This document shows, piece after piece, positions 1 through 6,193 of a stretch of 9,520 nt of DNA. The DNA comes from Actinomycetota bacterium (lineage in GTDB: Bacteria > Actinomycetota > Actinomycetes > Nanopelagicales > Nanopelagicaceae), in contig WLIM01000032.1 in assembly GCA_009702205.1 (NCBI GenBank), positions 1 to 9,520 of the forward strand. Reading direction: 5' to 3'. Made by a program: the position numbers and the translations under genes. The notes beneath the pieces are model-generated. The model was not told where the DNA came from. It saw only the letters and a program-made list of their open reading frames with translations, and searched no databases. Numbering within the stretch: position 1 is the stretch's first letter; each line of letters opens with the position of its first letter.

Positions 1-92
1 GTCAGGACTGAGAAAACGAATAGAACACTACGCCCGTAGAAGCCCTGATTTTGCTCTAGAGGACCCGGGTTCGATTCCCGGCACCTCCACCA
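1..92 (+). ncRNA. ssrA: tmRNA (ssrA), 3' end only; 5' part lies outside the window
   Basis: This is the 3' end of transfer-messenger RNA, which rescues stalled ribosomes by trans-translation with SmpB. A T-arm is visible: stem CCGGG (65-69) pairs with CCCGG (77-81) around the 7-base loop TTCGATT (70-76). The 3' acceptor strand CACCTCC (82-88), discriminator A89 and encoded CCA (90-92) follow. The stretch ACTACGCCCGTAGAAGCCCTG (within 27-48) resembles what I recall of actinobacterial tmRNA just before the T-arm. No anticodon arm or D-arm is found at the spacing an ordinary tRNA needs, which argues for tmRNA. The tag-peptide reading frame and the 5' acceptor strand lie to the left of the window. 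A plain tRNA cannot be fully excluded without them. Confidence 0.85.
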
Positions 93-123
93 TGCTAAAA
101 GTTTCTTAGTGCTATCAAAATAT

Positions 124-423
124 TTAGTGCTCCCAATATGTTTTATCGCGCCAAATTTTGATGAATACAAGTATTGAAGTTGTAATTGAAAAGATTGAAA
201 TCACTACACCACCAATAGCTGGGCCGGTGCTCAGAATAGTTAGACCAAGCATTAGTCCAAAGAGTGTGAAAACAAATGCTGCTAACTTTTTAGTATTTGT
301 TGTTGATCGCTTGTTCGTAGGTATCTTAAGAATTAGCCAACCAATAGGTGCACCAAGTATTGAAATTAAGATCATTACTGAAACTACGAGTGCCAAAGAT
401 TCCATAGCTAATTTTAGCTGCAT
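124..423 (-). CDS. Small hypothetical membrane protein, three predicted helices
   Basis: I do not recognise a family for this 99-residue product. Three hydrophobic segments are clear: about residues 9-33, 47-66 and 68-89. The loop between the first two is basic and polar (KIPTNKRSTTNTKK), and the end is charged (KIWRDKTYWEH). This is the layout of a small inner-membrane protein. The start is uncertain: ATG at 423 and ATG at 405 (residue 7) are both possible, and neither has a clear Shine-Dalgarno sequence. It lies between the tmRNA 3' end and the HNH gene, 56 bases after the latter's stop and on the same strand, so it could be read through from it. A plus-strand frame over the same bases (158-466) lacks this hydrophobic pattern and is taken as its shadow. 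No function is proposed. Confidence 0.5.
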   Translation of the reverse strand: MQLKLAMESLALVVSVMILISILGAPIGWLILKIPTNKRSTTNTKKLAAFVFTLFGLMLGLTILSTGPAIGGVVISIFSITTSILVFIKIWRDKTYWEH

Positions 424-479
424 ATCAAGATTTAACTATCTATTTGCGAAAGCTATTTGCCCCTAGCAAAACTTAAATG

Positions 480-1943
480 TTAAGCCACTTCATCCATTGG
501 ACGTGCTGGTACGAATCTTTTCTTTCCAAGAGGTGAAGTCCACTCACATGATCCATCTTCAAAGCTTTCGAGTTTCCAGCCACCATGTGTTTTTAATTGA
601 TGATGGCGTTTACAGAGTAGGCCCAAATTCTTAGGAGAAGTTTCTCCTCCTTCCTCCCATGGAATTGCATGATCAATTTCTCCTTTTATTCCCGAACGTC
701 TACACCCAGGAAATCTGCAAGTTCTATCTCGAGCAAGTAGAAAATCTCGCAATGCTTGGGGAGGTAAATAACTTTCACGACCAAAATCAAGAAGATTTCC
801 AGTTGTTGGGTCGGTGATAAATTTTCGCCATTTCCCATCGGCGGCAAGTTCGCGCGCCACAGATGCAGGTATTGGACCATATCCACTTAATTGTCCGGGG
901 TTTTCGGCAAGGCCGAGAAGTGTAGGTAGATCAATTGTCAGATTTACTGTTACTGGGCGACCGTGATTCATTATCTGATCATCGCTTGTTTCTAAAAACA
1001 ATGCGGCTATTGCAGTAATCGCATCAGCGCGATGTGCATCCATAGGGTCCATCAAGTCTTCGCTGAAATCTCTTAAGTTGAAGTTTTCACTAGTTTTAGT
1101 GTCAATTCCTCTCTGTATTTCAGTACTAATTTGATTACCAGCACCTGTTCCATTTTTGGCTCTTCTCTCACTATTAAAACTTGAATCCGAGTTCTTACGG
1201 AATGCACGAAGTTTTTCTTTAGCTATCCCATTAGTTTTATTGGCCAATCGATCTATTGCCAACATTATGGTTTGCGCATCTGGAGCAGGTAGAAATGCAA
1301 CTATCGTGGCCATTCCATTTGGGCTTGGAAAGTATGAAACCTTGCGTGCGCTTTTCTCTTCCACAGCCGCAGCTTCAAATTGTTCAGGTGCGAACATCGC
1401 AATGCAAGAGCGAACTTTATTGGCGACTTGTGCAGGAGTATGGAATTCTGCATGGGCTATTGCTTCGGTTTCAATCAGCTTTAAGACTTCTGGCGCAACT
1501 CCTTGGCGAATTAATTGTGCACTTTCTCTTGCAATCACATTTGCATGAGCAGGAGAGATATCGCCGATTGCGAGTGCAGCTGTAGCACCCGGTAGGTGCT
1601 GCATCAACGTTCTGGCTACATCAATTCGACTTTGCGCCGTTGATCCAGATAACCGCAGAGCAGTAGCAATTTCTTCGCGCTCTGAGTCATCTACACCCGA
1701 ATACATTGAATCAACTCGGCTAGGTTCATTGCCTGCAACTACAACGATCGCATGTTGCAACCAGACATTAAACCAACCGCTCTGTTTTTCAAGCGCTGCT
1801 AGATAATCAACTCGACCCGCATAATCAAGATTCTCAGGGGATATTTTCCACAATTCATTTACGCAATCAAGTCCAGCAGGCAAGTGCAAAATTTCAGAGA
1901 TGCGTTCGCCCAATTTTCTTGTAGCTTCGGATTCGATTTGCAT
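480..1943 (-). CDS. DUF222 / HNH endonuclease domain protein ('13E12 repeat' family)
   Basis: The 487-residue protein has the architecture of the actinobacterial DUF222-HNH family. Residues about 40-230 are a helical DUF222-like region. Residues about 235-300 form a polar, charged linker, and the HRADAI segment (303-308) is typical of the join to the C-terminal part. The HNH nuclease domain spans about 400-455: Cys409 and Cys414 (CRFPGC), EIDH at 422-425 with the expected catalytic His425, Asn439, and CKRHH at 444-448. The cysteines and histidines fit a structural zinc plus a catalytic metal, so the nuclease core looks intact. These proteins are often multicopy in actinobacteria and were first noted within the REP13E12 element of M. 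tuberculosis. Their biological role is poorly known. No Shine-Dalgarno is visible at the ATG; a TAATCT hexamer lies 4 bases upstream (1948-1953), so leaderless transcription is possible. No transposase or integrase is nearby. Confidence 0.9.
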   Translation of the reverse strand: MQIESEATRKLGERISEILHLPAGLDCVNELWKISPENLDYAGRVDYLAALEKQSGWFNVWLQHAIVVVAGNEPSRVDSMYSGVDDSEREEIATALRLSGSTAQSRIDVARTLMQHLPGATAALAIGDISPAHANVIARESAQLIRQGVAPEVLKLIETEAIAHAEFHTPAQVANKVRSCIAMFAPEQFEAAAVEEKSARKVSYFPSPNGMATIVAFLPAPDAQTIMLAIDRLANKTNGIAKEKLRAFRKNSDSSFNSERRAKNGTGAGNQISTEIQRGIDTKTSENFNLRDFSEDLMDPMDAHRADAITAIAALFLETSDDQIMNHGRPVTVNLTIDLPTLLGLAENPGQLSGYGPIPASVARELAADGKWRKFITDPTTGNLLDFGRESYLPPQALRDFLLARDRTCRFPGCRRSGIKGEIDHAIPWEEGGETSPKNLGLLCKRHHQLKTHGGWKLESFEDGSCEWTSPLGKKRFVPARPMDEVA

Positions 1944-1971
1944 AGTTAGATTATTGTTGCAAGCACTGACA

Positions 1972-1986
1972 TTGAGAGAATCTCAA
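1972..1986. promoter_or_regulatory. Inverted repeat upstream of the HNH gene, possible operator
   Basis: TTGAGA (1972-1977) and TCTCAA (1981-1986) are perfect 6-base arms around GAA. The site sits about 30 bases upstream of the HNH start codon, in its expected promoter zone. It does not match the actinobacterial LexA box (GAAC-N4-GTTC). A chance palindrome of this size is possible. Confidence 0.3.
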
Positions 1987-2110
1987 CGAGGGTATAACAG
2001 AATTTTTGGTTTAACTGTTAATGAAATTAAGGTGTGCATAAGCAAAGGCGTTTGATGCATTCGATCGAGCTAGATTTTATTGCCCTCGTTTTTATGCGCT
2101 ACGAGTAATT

Positions 2111-2156
2111 GCGCAGCATCTAATTGGTAAGCGCAGCATCTAATTGGTAAGCGCAG
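2111..2156. repeat. Perfect 20-bp direct tandem repeat, 2.3 copies
   Basis: The unit GCGCAGCATCTAATTGGTAA occurs at 2111-2130 and, identically, at 2131-2150. A third partial copy GCGCAG follows at 2151-2156. The core GCGCAGC therefore recurs exactly every 20 bases, about two helical turns. It lies roughly 57-102 bases upstream of the start of the 114-residue gene. It could be a recent slippage duplication or an array of protein-binding sites. Confidence 0.95.
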
Positions 2157-2177
2157 CCTAAAAAAAGGCAACGAAGT

Positions 2178-2206
2178 TTGCGCGAAGCAACTTGGAACTA
2201 CATACT
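2178..2206 (+). promoter_or_regulatory. Candidate leaderless promoter of the 114-residue gene
   Basis: TTGCGC (2178-2183) and CATACT (2201-2206) are separated by 17 bases. The -10-like box ends 6 bases before the ATG at 2213, so transcription would begin at or next to the start codon. There is no Shine-Dalgarno in front of that ATG, which agrees with a leaderless mRNA. The boxes are imperfect and the assignment is inference. Confidence 0.4.
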
Positions 2207-2212
2207 TTTCCC

Positions 2213-2557
2213 ATGAGCAGCGGACCTGAAATCACAAGTCTTAATCAATTGATTTCCGAGATCAAGATATTGAATAACTCGATTTCGCTGATTGAAAAAG
2301 CTGCAGTCGAGAGGAATGAGAATCTAAAAATTACAGCACTTGATGCTATAAATTTTAGAATGCGTGAAATCTCGAAACTAACAATGAATCTTATGAGTGT
2401 GAACCTAACCCCGACTAAATTCTCGATCGATGAAGCTTTGGTTGAAATTGCTAAGAAAGAGCCAAGCTCAAAAATCCTATGTGAATTGTTGGAACCTCAA
2501 CTAGAAACCCTGCGCAAGTGGGCGCTAAGCGAGATCCTGACGCTTTCTATCGAATAG
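2213..2557 (+). CDS. Hypothetical protein, 114 aa, all-helical
   Basis: I do not recognise this protein. The sequence is polar and rich in Leu, Ile, Glu and Lys with heptad-like spacing, suggesting a helical, perhaps coiled-coil, soluble protein. Examples are LNQLISEIKILNNSISLIEK near the N-terminus and CELLEPQLETLRKW near the C-terminus. There is one cysteine and no membrane segment or signal peptide. I chose ATG 2213 over the in-frame TTG at 2192 because a -10-like box ends 6 bases before it; the longer form would have 121 residues. The TAG stop (2555-2557) lies within the first copy of an 18-bp tandem repeat, so the last codons (Ile-Glu-stop) are copied again downstream. argG follows after 89 bases with its own promoter. 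The frame could be spurious, but its length and codon use look genuine. Confidence 0.55.
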   Translation: MSSGPEITSLNQLISEIKILNNSISLIEKAAVERNENLKITALDAINFRMREISKLTMNLMSVNLTPTKFSIDEALVEIAKKEPSSKILCELLEPQLETLRKWALSEILTLSIE

Positions 2558-2595
2558 ATATTGGCCATCGAATAGATATTGGCCATCGACTAGAT
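2549..2595. repeat. 18-bp tandem repeat over a stop codon, 2.6 copies
   Basis: ATCGAATAGATATTGGCC occurs identically at 2549-2566 and 2567-2584. A partial third copy ATCGACTAGAT (2585-2595) has one mismatch. Because the unit is a multiple of three, each copy carries TAG in the same frame, giving three in-frame stops 18 bases apart (2555, 2573, 2591). In another frame the array reads Arg-Ile-Asp-Ile-Gly-His repeatedly. Confidence 0.95.
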
Positions 2596-2634
2596 GTGTA
2601 TCGGAATTAATTTCGGCTCTATGCGGTGATGTCC

Positions 2635-2646
2635 TAGACTCCTCTC
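2635..2646 (+). promoter_or_regulatory. Leaderless promoter of argG (-10 TAGACT)
   Basis: TAGACT (2635-2640) fits the actinobacterial -10 pattern TAnnnT and ends 6 bases before the argG ATG at 2647. The intervening CCTCTC has no Shine-Dalgarno, so the mRNA very probably starts at the ATG. The -35 region is weak (TTCGGC at 2612-2617, spacer 17). Confidence 0.6.
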
Positions 2647-3981
2647 ATGTCAAAAGTCCTCGCATCACTTCCAGTTGGCCAAAGAGTTGGTATCGCCTTC
2701 TCTGGCGGCCTAGACACTTCGGTTGCGGTTGCATGGATGCGCGAAAAGGGCGCTGTACCTTTTACTTACACTGCTGATCTTGGTCAATACGATGAACCAG
2801 ACATTGATTCGGTTCCTGGCCGCGCAAAAGCTTATGGCGCGCAAGGTTCACGCTTAGTCGATTGTAAAGAAGCACTAGTTGAAGAAGGCTTTGCAGCGAT
2901 TGCTTGCGGTGCATTTCATATTCGCTCAGGTGGAAAAACATATTTCAACACAACCCCACTGGGCCGCGCAGTAACTGGAACACTCCTAGTTCGCGCAATG
3001 CTTGAAGATAACGTTTCAATCTGGGGCGATGGTTCAACATACAAAGGCAATGACATTGAACGTTTTTATCGTTATGGACTTCTAGCTAATCCAAATTTAA
3101 AGATTTATAAGCCATGGCTTGATACTGATTTCGTAAATGAACTTGGTGGGCGCAAGGAAATGTCGGAATGGCTATCAACTCGTAACTTGCCGTACCGCGA
3201 CAGTGTTGAAAAAGCTTATTCAACTGATGCAAATATTCTTGGTGCAACCCACGAAGCCAAGACACTTGAGAATCTCGATACATCGCTAGAAATCGTTGAT
3301 CCAATTATGGGCGTTGCATTCTGGAAAGAATCAGTGAAGATTGAAACTGAAGATGTGAAGATTGAATTTTCAAAAGGTCGTCCAATTGCAATCAATGGTC
3401 AGAAATTAGAAGCTGTTGCGCTTATGCAAAAAGCGAATGAAATTGGTGGTCGCCACGGTCTTGGAATGTCAGATCAAATTGAAAACAGAATTATTGAAGC
3501 AAAGAGTCGTGGAATTTATGAAGCACCAGGAATGGCACTTCTTTATATCGCCTACGAGCGCCTGATTAGTGCGATCCACAATGAAGACACAATTGCGAAT
3601 TATCACGCTGAAGGACGTCGTTTAGGCCGTCTTCTATATGAGGGCCGCTGGTTAGACCCACAATCACTTATGTTGCGCGAATCTTTGATGCGTTGGGTTG
3701 CCTCTGCCGTAACTGGTGAAGTAACAATTCGTCTACGTCGCGGTGATGATTTCTCAATTATTAATTCAACAGGTCCAGAATTTAGTTATCACCCAGATAA
3801 GTTATCTATGGAACGCACAGAAGATGCCGCCTTCGGTCCCGCAGATCGCATCGGCCAATTAACAATGCGCAATTTAGATATCGCTGACACAAGAGCAAAG
3901 TTAGAAATGTATGCCAACCAAGGTCAACTTGGCGATGGCCAATTTAAGTTGATCAAAGAGATCGACAACAAGAAAAAATAG
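2647..3981 (+). CDS. argG: Argininosuccinate synthase, long (E. coli-like) form
   Basis: ArgG joins citrulline and aspartate, using ATP, to give argininosuccinate, the penultimate step of arginine synthesis in the cytoplasm. The ATP-pyrophosphatase P-loop AFSGGLDTS is at residues 17-25. Other strongly conserved blocks are YFNTTPLGRAVTGT (99-112), GSTYKGNDIERF (129-140), YSTDANILGATHEAK (191-205) and, later, GGRHGLGMSDQIENRIIEAK. At 444 residues, and by close resemblance along its length to the 447-residue E. coli enzyme as I recall it, this is the long 'type 2' form rather than the roughly 400-residue form of mycobacteria. The ATG has no Shine-Dalgarno and is likely leaderless. No argH or other arginine gene is adjacent; a DUF4389 membrane protein follows after 8 bases and is probably cotranscribed. 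All visible motifs are intact. Confidence 0.98.
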   Translation: MSKVLASLPVGQRVGIAFSGGLDTSVAVAWMREKGAVPFTYTADLGQYDEPDIDSVPGRAKAYGAQGSRLVDCKEALVEEGFAAIACGAFHIRSGGKTYFNTTPLGRAVTGTLLVRAMLEDNVSIWGDGSTYKGNDIERFYRYGLLANPNLKIYKPWLDTDFVNELGGRKEMSEWLSTRNLPYRDSVEKAYSTDANILGATHEAKTLENLDTSLEIVDPIMGVAFWKESVKIETEDVKIEFSKGRPIAINGQKLEAVALMQKANEIGGRHGLGMSDQIENRIIEAKSRGIYEAPGMALLYIAYERLISAIHNEDTIANYHAEGRRLGRLLYEGRWLDPQSLMLRESLMRWVASAVTGEVTIRLRRGDDFSIINSTGPEFSYHPDKLSMERTEDAAFGPADRIGQLTMRNLDIADTRAKLEMYANQGQLGDGQFKLIKEIDNKKK

Positions 3982-3989
3982 AGGAAAAA

Positions 3990-4592
3990 ATGAGCAGTAT
4001 TGCTGAATCAAACCAAGTCGAAACATCAATCGAAATCCAACTAACAAATCGCGATCGCAAAACGGTTTTCTTCCGCGGTATTTTGGTTTTCCCTATGGCG
4101 GTCTTTATCGGTTCATTTACTCAATCAATGCATGCCGGTGCCGCTTTCGGTGGTCTGCTTTTCATGCCAGCTCTATTGGCTCTCTTGGTTCGCGGGGTTT
4201 ACCCAAGTTATGTTCTTTCATTTAACAAATCAATGCTGGAATTAAATGCTCGCATTTCGGCCTATGCATTGCTGCTGACCGATGAATATCCTTCAATTGA
4301 AGCCAATCCAAATATCAAGGTAGATCTTCCAGAAATCGAAGGTGGCGCAAAGCTATCTCGCGTTCTGCCTCTAGTTAAGTGGTTCTTCGCAATTCCACTT
4401 TTCATAGTGGGAATCCTTTACGCAGTCATCGGATTAGTTCTAACTTTTGTTGCTTGGATCATCACAAGCGCCACTGGAAACTATCCAGAGAGCATTGCAA
4501 ACTTTGTTCTTGCAACTATTGAATTTTGGAATCGTCTTTATGGTTATGCAGTAATTCTGGTCACCGACGATTACCCACCATTCACTCTGTAA
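3990..4592 (+). CDS. DUF4389 family membrane protein
   Basis: This 200-residue membrane protein of unknown function matches the DUF4389 pattern. The signature is a helix pair around LVKWFFAIPLFIVGILYAVIG (128-148) followed by WIITSATGNYPESIANF and a final ILVTDDYPPFTL (189-200). Hydrophobic segments lie at about 27-44, 50-69 and 130-158; the second half is amphipathic. The protein contains two versions of the family's terminal motif, LLLTDEYPS (94-102) and ILVTDDYPPF (189-198), which suggests an internal duplication. The start is well supported: GAGGA (3981-3985) lies 4 bases before the ATG and overlaps the argG stop, so translation is probably coupled to argG. Family members often stand alone or in tandem, and no function is established. 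Whether it has anything to do with arginine is unknown. Confidence 0.85.
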   Translation: MSSIAESNQVETSIEIQLTNRDRKTVFFRGILVFPMAVFIGSFTQSMHAGAAFGGLLFMPALLALLVRGVYPSYVLSFNKSMLELNARISAYALLLTDEYPSIEANPNIKVDLPEIEGGAKLSRVLPLVKWFFAIPLFIVGILYAVIGLVLTFVAWIITSATGNYPESIANFVLATIEFWNRLYGYAVILVTDDYPPFTL

Positions 4593-4778
4593 TTAACATT
4601 AAATAGCCCAAAACGCAGTTAATTATTGGGATTCACGCTCAACTCACCCCAAATTAGCCCCCGATTTCGCGTGTGATTACGGGGCTACTGCTGCGTAGCG
4701 ACTTACCATTTTTTTCAAATGTTCCCCAGCCACAGAGAACTCTGTGGCCATAAACATAGGAAATGGGAAGGAAAGTGA
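4593..4778 (+). promoter_or_regulatory. Structured leader/intergenic region before the uracil permease
   Basis: This 186-base stretch has no gene. It holds three possible RNA stems. AGCCCC (4656-4661) can pair with GGGGCT (4681-4686). GCTAC (4684-4688) can pair with GTAGC (4695-4699); it shares bases with the first stem, so the two exclude each other. A seven-T run (4709-4715) lies 10 bases after the second stem. A strong inverted repeat follows at 4729-4748. TACCAT (4704-4709) fits TAnnnT, but it has no good -35. I do not recognise a known riboswitch class, and no convincing terminator of the argG transcript is seen. Confidence 0.4.
4729..4748. repeat. 9-bp inverted repeat with 2-base centre, hairpin or operator
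   Basis: GCCACAGAG (4729-4737) and CTCTGTGGC (4740-4748) are perfectly complementary around AA. As RNA this gives an 8-bp stem with a GAAC tetraloop, ending 30 bases before the permease start codon. As DNA it is a 20-bp near-palindrome of a size typical of dimeric repressor sites. Confidence 0.75.
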
Positions 4779-6041
4779 ATGTCACTTTTATCTTGGAAAC
4801 TTCATGGAAATGGCAAGAAAGTTGCCGATGGCGATGTAGTTAAGCCAGGCGAACGCCTAGTTTGGCCTTTAACAATCGGTGTCGGTATTCAACATATCGC
4901 AGCAATGTTTGGTGCAACATTCTTAGTACCAATCATCACTGGATTTCCACCAAGTACAACTCTATTTTTCTCTGGTGTTGGAACACTAATTTTCTTAACG
5001 CTAACTAAGAACAAAGTACCTAGCTACCTAGGTTCATCATTTGCATTCCTTGCGCCAATTGCGGCTGCAATGACAAATGGCGGAATGGCAGTAGCACTTG
5101 GTGGCGTAGTTGCAACCGGTGTAATTCTTGCCGTTGTTGGTCTTATCGTTAATGCAGTCGGAATTGGCTGGGTTAACTGGCTATTGCCACCAGTAGTAAC
5201 AGGTTCGATCGTAATGATTATCGGCCTAAACCTTGCTGGCGCTGCAAACAATAACTTTAAGCAAGCACCTCTAACAGCAATTATCACACTTGCTGCAGTT
5301 GCAATCATCGGCGCAATGGCAAAGGGCTTCCTTGGCCGTATCAGCATCTTTGGTGGAATTGTTGTTGGTTATGCATTTGCTGCATTTAGCGGAGATATCA
5401 ACTTTGATGGCGTTAAGGCTGCAAAGTGGATCGCAATGCCAACATTCACAACACCTTCATTTGATACAAATGCAATCCTGCTCTTCATCCCTGTAGTTCT
5501 AGTTTTGATTGCTGAAAACGTTGGACACGTTAAAGCAGTCTCTGCAATGACAGGTAACGATCTAGATAACCAAATGGGTAACGCCCTATTTGCCGATGGT
5601 GTTGCAACAACACTTGCTGGTATCGGTGGCGGTTCAGGAACAACTACTTATGCCGAAAATATCGGCGTAATGGCTGCTACTCGCATCTATTCAACAGCTG
5701 CTTATTGGGTAGCTGGCGTTGGCGCAATCTTGCTCTCACTTTCACCAAAGTTTGGCGCAATCCTTAGCGCTACACCTGCTGGTGTTCTCGGTGGCGTAGG
5801 TGTTGCGCTTTACGGAATGATCGGCGTTCTCGGTGCCAAGATTTGGATCGAAAACAAAGTTAACTTCGGAAATTCAACAAACCTATTCATCGCAGCAACA
5901 ACCTTGATTATCGGTATTGCTGACATGACATGGAAGCGTGGAGATTATTCCTTCGGTGGAATCATCAACGGTACTTTGGTTGCTGTAATTGGCTACCAAG
6001 TTCTACGTGCGCTAAACAAAGCAGCAGGCAAGGCTGAATAG
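4779..6041 (+). CDS. Uracil permease, UraA-type (NCS2/NAT family)
   Basis: This 420-residue inner-membrane transporter belongs to the nucleobase-ascorbate (NCS2) family, which imports uracil or related bases with protons. It has about 14 hydrophobic segments. Family marks are GIQHIAAMFGATFLVP (36-51), the TM8 motif AENVGH (245-250) with Glu246 and His250, and the TM10 motif TTTYAENIGVMAATRIYS (288-305) with Glu293. In E. coli UraA the equivalent glutamates bind uracil, and the TTYxENIGV form fits UraA/RutG/PyrP better than the purine-type NxGxxxxT permeases. Uracil is therefore the best substrate guess, with xanthine less likely. The ATG at 4779 follows a purine-rich GGGAAGGAA (4765-4773). 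No pyrimidine gene is adjacent. The gene is set off by the structured leader and by a terminator, so it is probably a single-gene transcript used for nucleobase scavenging. Confidence 0.93.
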   Translation: MSLLSWKLHGNGKKVADGDVVKPGERLVWPLTIGVGIQHIAAMFGATFLVPIITGFPPSTTLFFSGVGTLIFLTLTKNKVPSYLGSSFAFLAPIAAAMTNGGMAVALGGVVATGVILAVVGLIVNAVGIGWVNWLLPPVVTGSIVMIIGLNLAGAANNNFKQAPLTAIITLAAVAIIGAMAKGFLGRISIFGGIVVGYAFAAFSGDINFDGVKAAKWIAMPTFTTPSFDTNAILLFIPVVLVLIAENVGHVKAVSAMTGNDLDNQMGNALFADGVATTLAGIGGGSGTTTYAENIGVMAATRIYSTAAYWVAGVGAILLSLSPKFGAILSATPAGVLGGVGVALYGMIGVLGAKIWIENKVNFGNSTNLFIAATTLIIGIADMTWKRGDYSFGGIINGTLVAVIGYQVLRALNKAAGKAE

Positions 6042-6060
6042 CCTCAACTAGTAAATAAAG

Positions 6061-6108
6061 TCGGGCTCCGCAGGCAGAAATTTGCCGGTTGAGCCCGATT
6101 TTTATTTT
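6061..6108 (+). terminator. Rho-independent terminator after the uracil permease
   Basis: TCGGGCTC (6061-6068) pairs perfectly with GAGCCCGA (6091-6098), and TTTTTATTTT follows (6099-6108). An inner GGCA/TGCC stem (6073-6076 and 6083-6086) extends the structure. It starts about 20 bases after the permease stop. A-rich bases before the stem suggest it may also work in reverse. Confidence 0.92.
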
Positions 6109-6116
6109 CCTATACT
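6089..6116 (+). promoter_or_regulatory. Candidate promoter of the oxidoreductase-manB operon
   Basis: TTGAGC (6089-6094) and TATACT (6111-6116) are separated by 16 bases, giving a leader of about 70 bases before the ATG at 6194. The -35 box overlaps the descending arm of the terminator. A second possible -10, TAGACT, is at 6136-6141 without a clear -35. Confidence 0.45.
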
Positions 6117-6193
6117 TATTTTCTAGCTCTGGGATTAGACTCACGCCAGCAGAAAAATGCAAGATATTTTAGATTTATTAATGGGGGAGCCAA

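Larger units (their letters stand above)
1944..2212. other. Divergent intergenic region with palindromes and a tandem repeat
   Basis: This 269-base spacer separates the minus-strand HNH gene from the plus-strand 114-residue gene, so it must hold both promoters. Visible elements are an inverted repeat TTGAGA-GAA-TCTCAA (1972-1986), a TAACAG/CTGTTA pair (1995-2000 and 2015-2020), a short CTCGT/ACGAG pair (2085-2089 and 2101-2105), the 20-bp tandem repeat (2111-2156) and a candidate promoter (2178-2206). I see no convincing gene in it. Confidence 0.6.

Noticed and set aside
158..466. Plus-strand frame of 102 codons opposite the small membrane protein
   Set aside because: The minus strand shows three clear hydrophobic helices, while this frame has no coherent protein character; it is an antisense shadow.
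1972..1986. LexA/SOS box in front of the HNH gene
   Set aside because: The palindrome TTGAGA-GAA-TCTCAA lacks the GAAC-N4-GTTC core of actinobacterial LexA sites.
2034..2108. A 24-codon GTG-started frame in the divergent spacer with AAGG before it
   Set aside because: Too short, crosses a region of short inverted repeats and has no recognisable content; it cannot be told from chance.
2111..2156. The 20-bp repeat as a tRNA D-arm fragment or CRISPR
   Set aside because: TAATTGGTAAGCGC looks like a D-loop, but no T-arm, anticodon arm or acceptor follows. The copies are directly abutting without spacers, so it is not a CRISPR array.
4607..4630. CCCAA/TTGGG hairpin as a terminator for the argG-DUF4389 transcript
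   Set aside because: Only five base pairs with a 14-base loop and no T-tract after it.
5024..5347. Minus-strand frame inside the uracil permease gene
   Set aside because: Its composition is the reverse image of membrane helices of the permease; the plus-strand product is certain.
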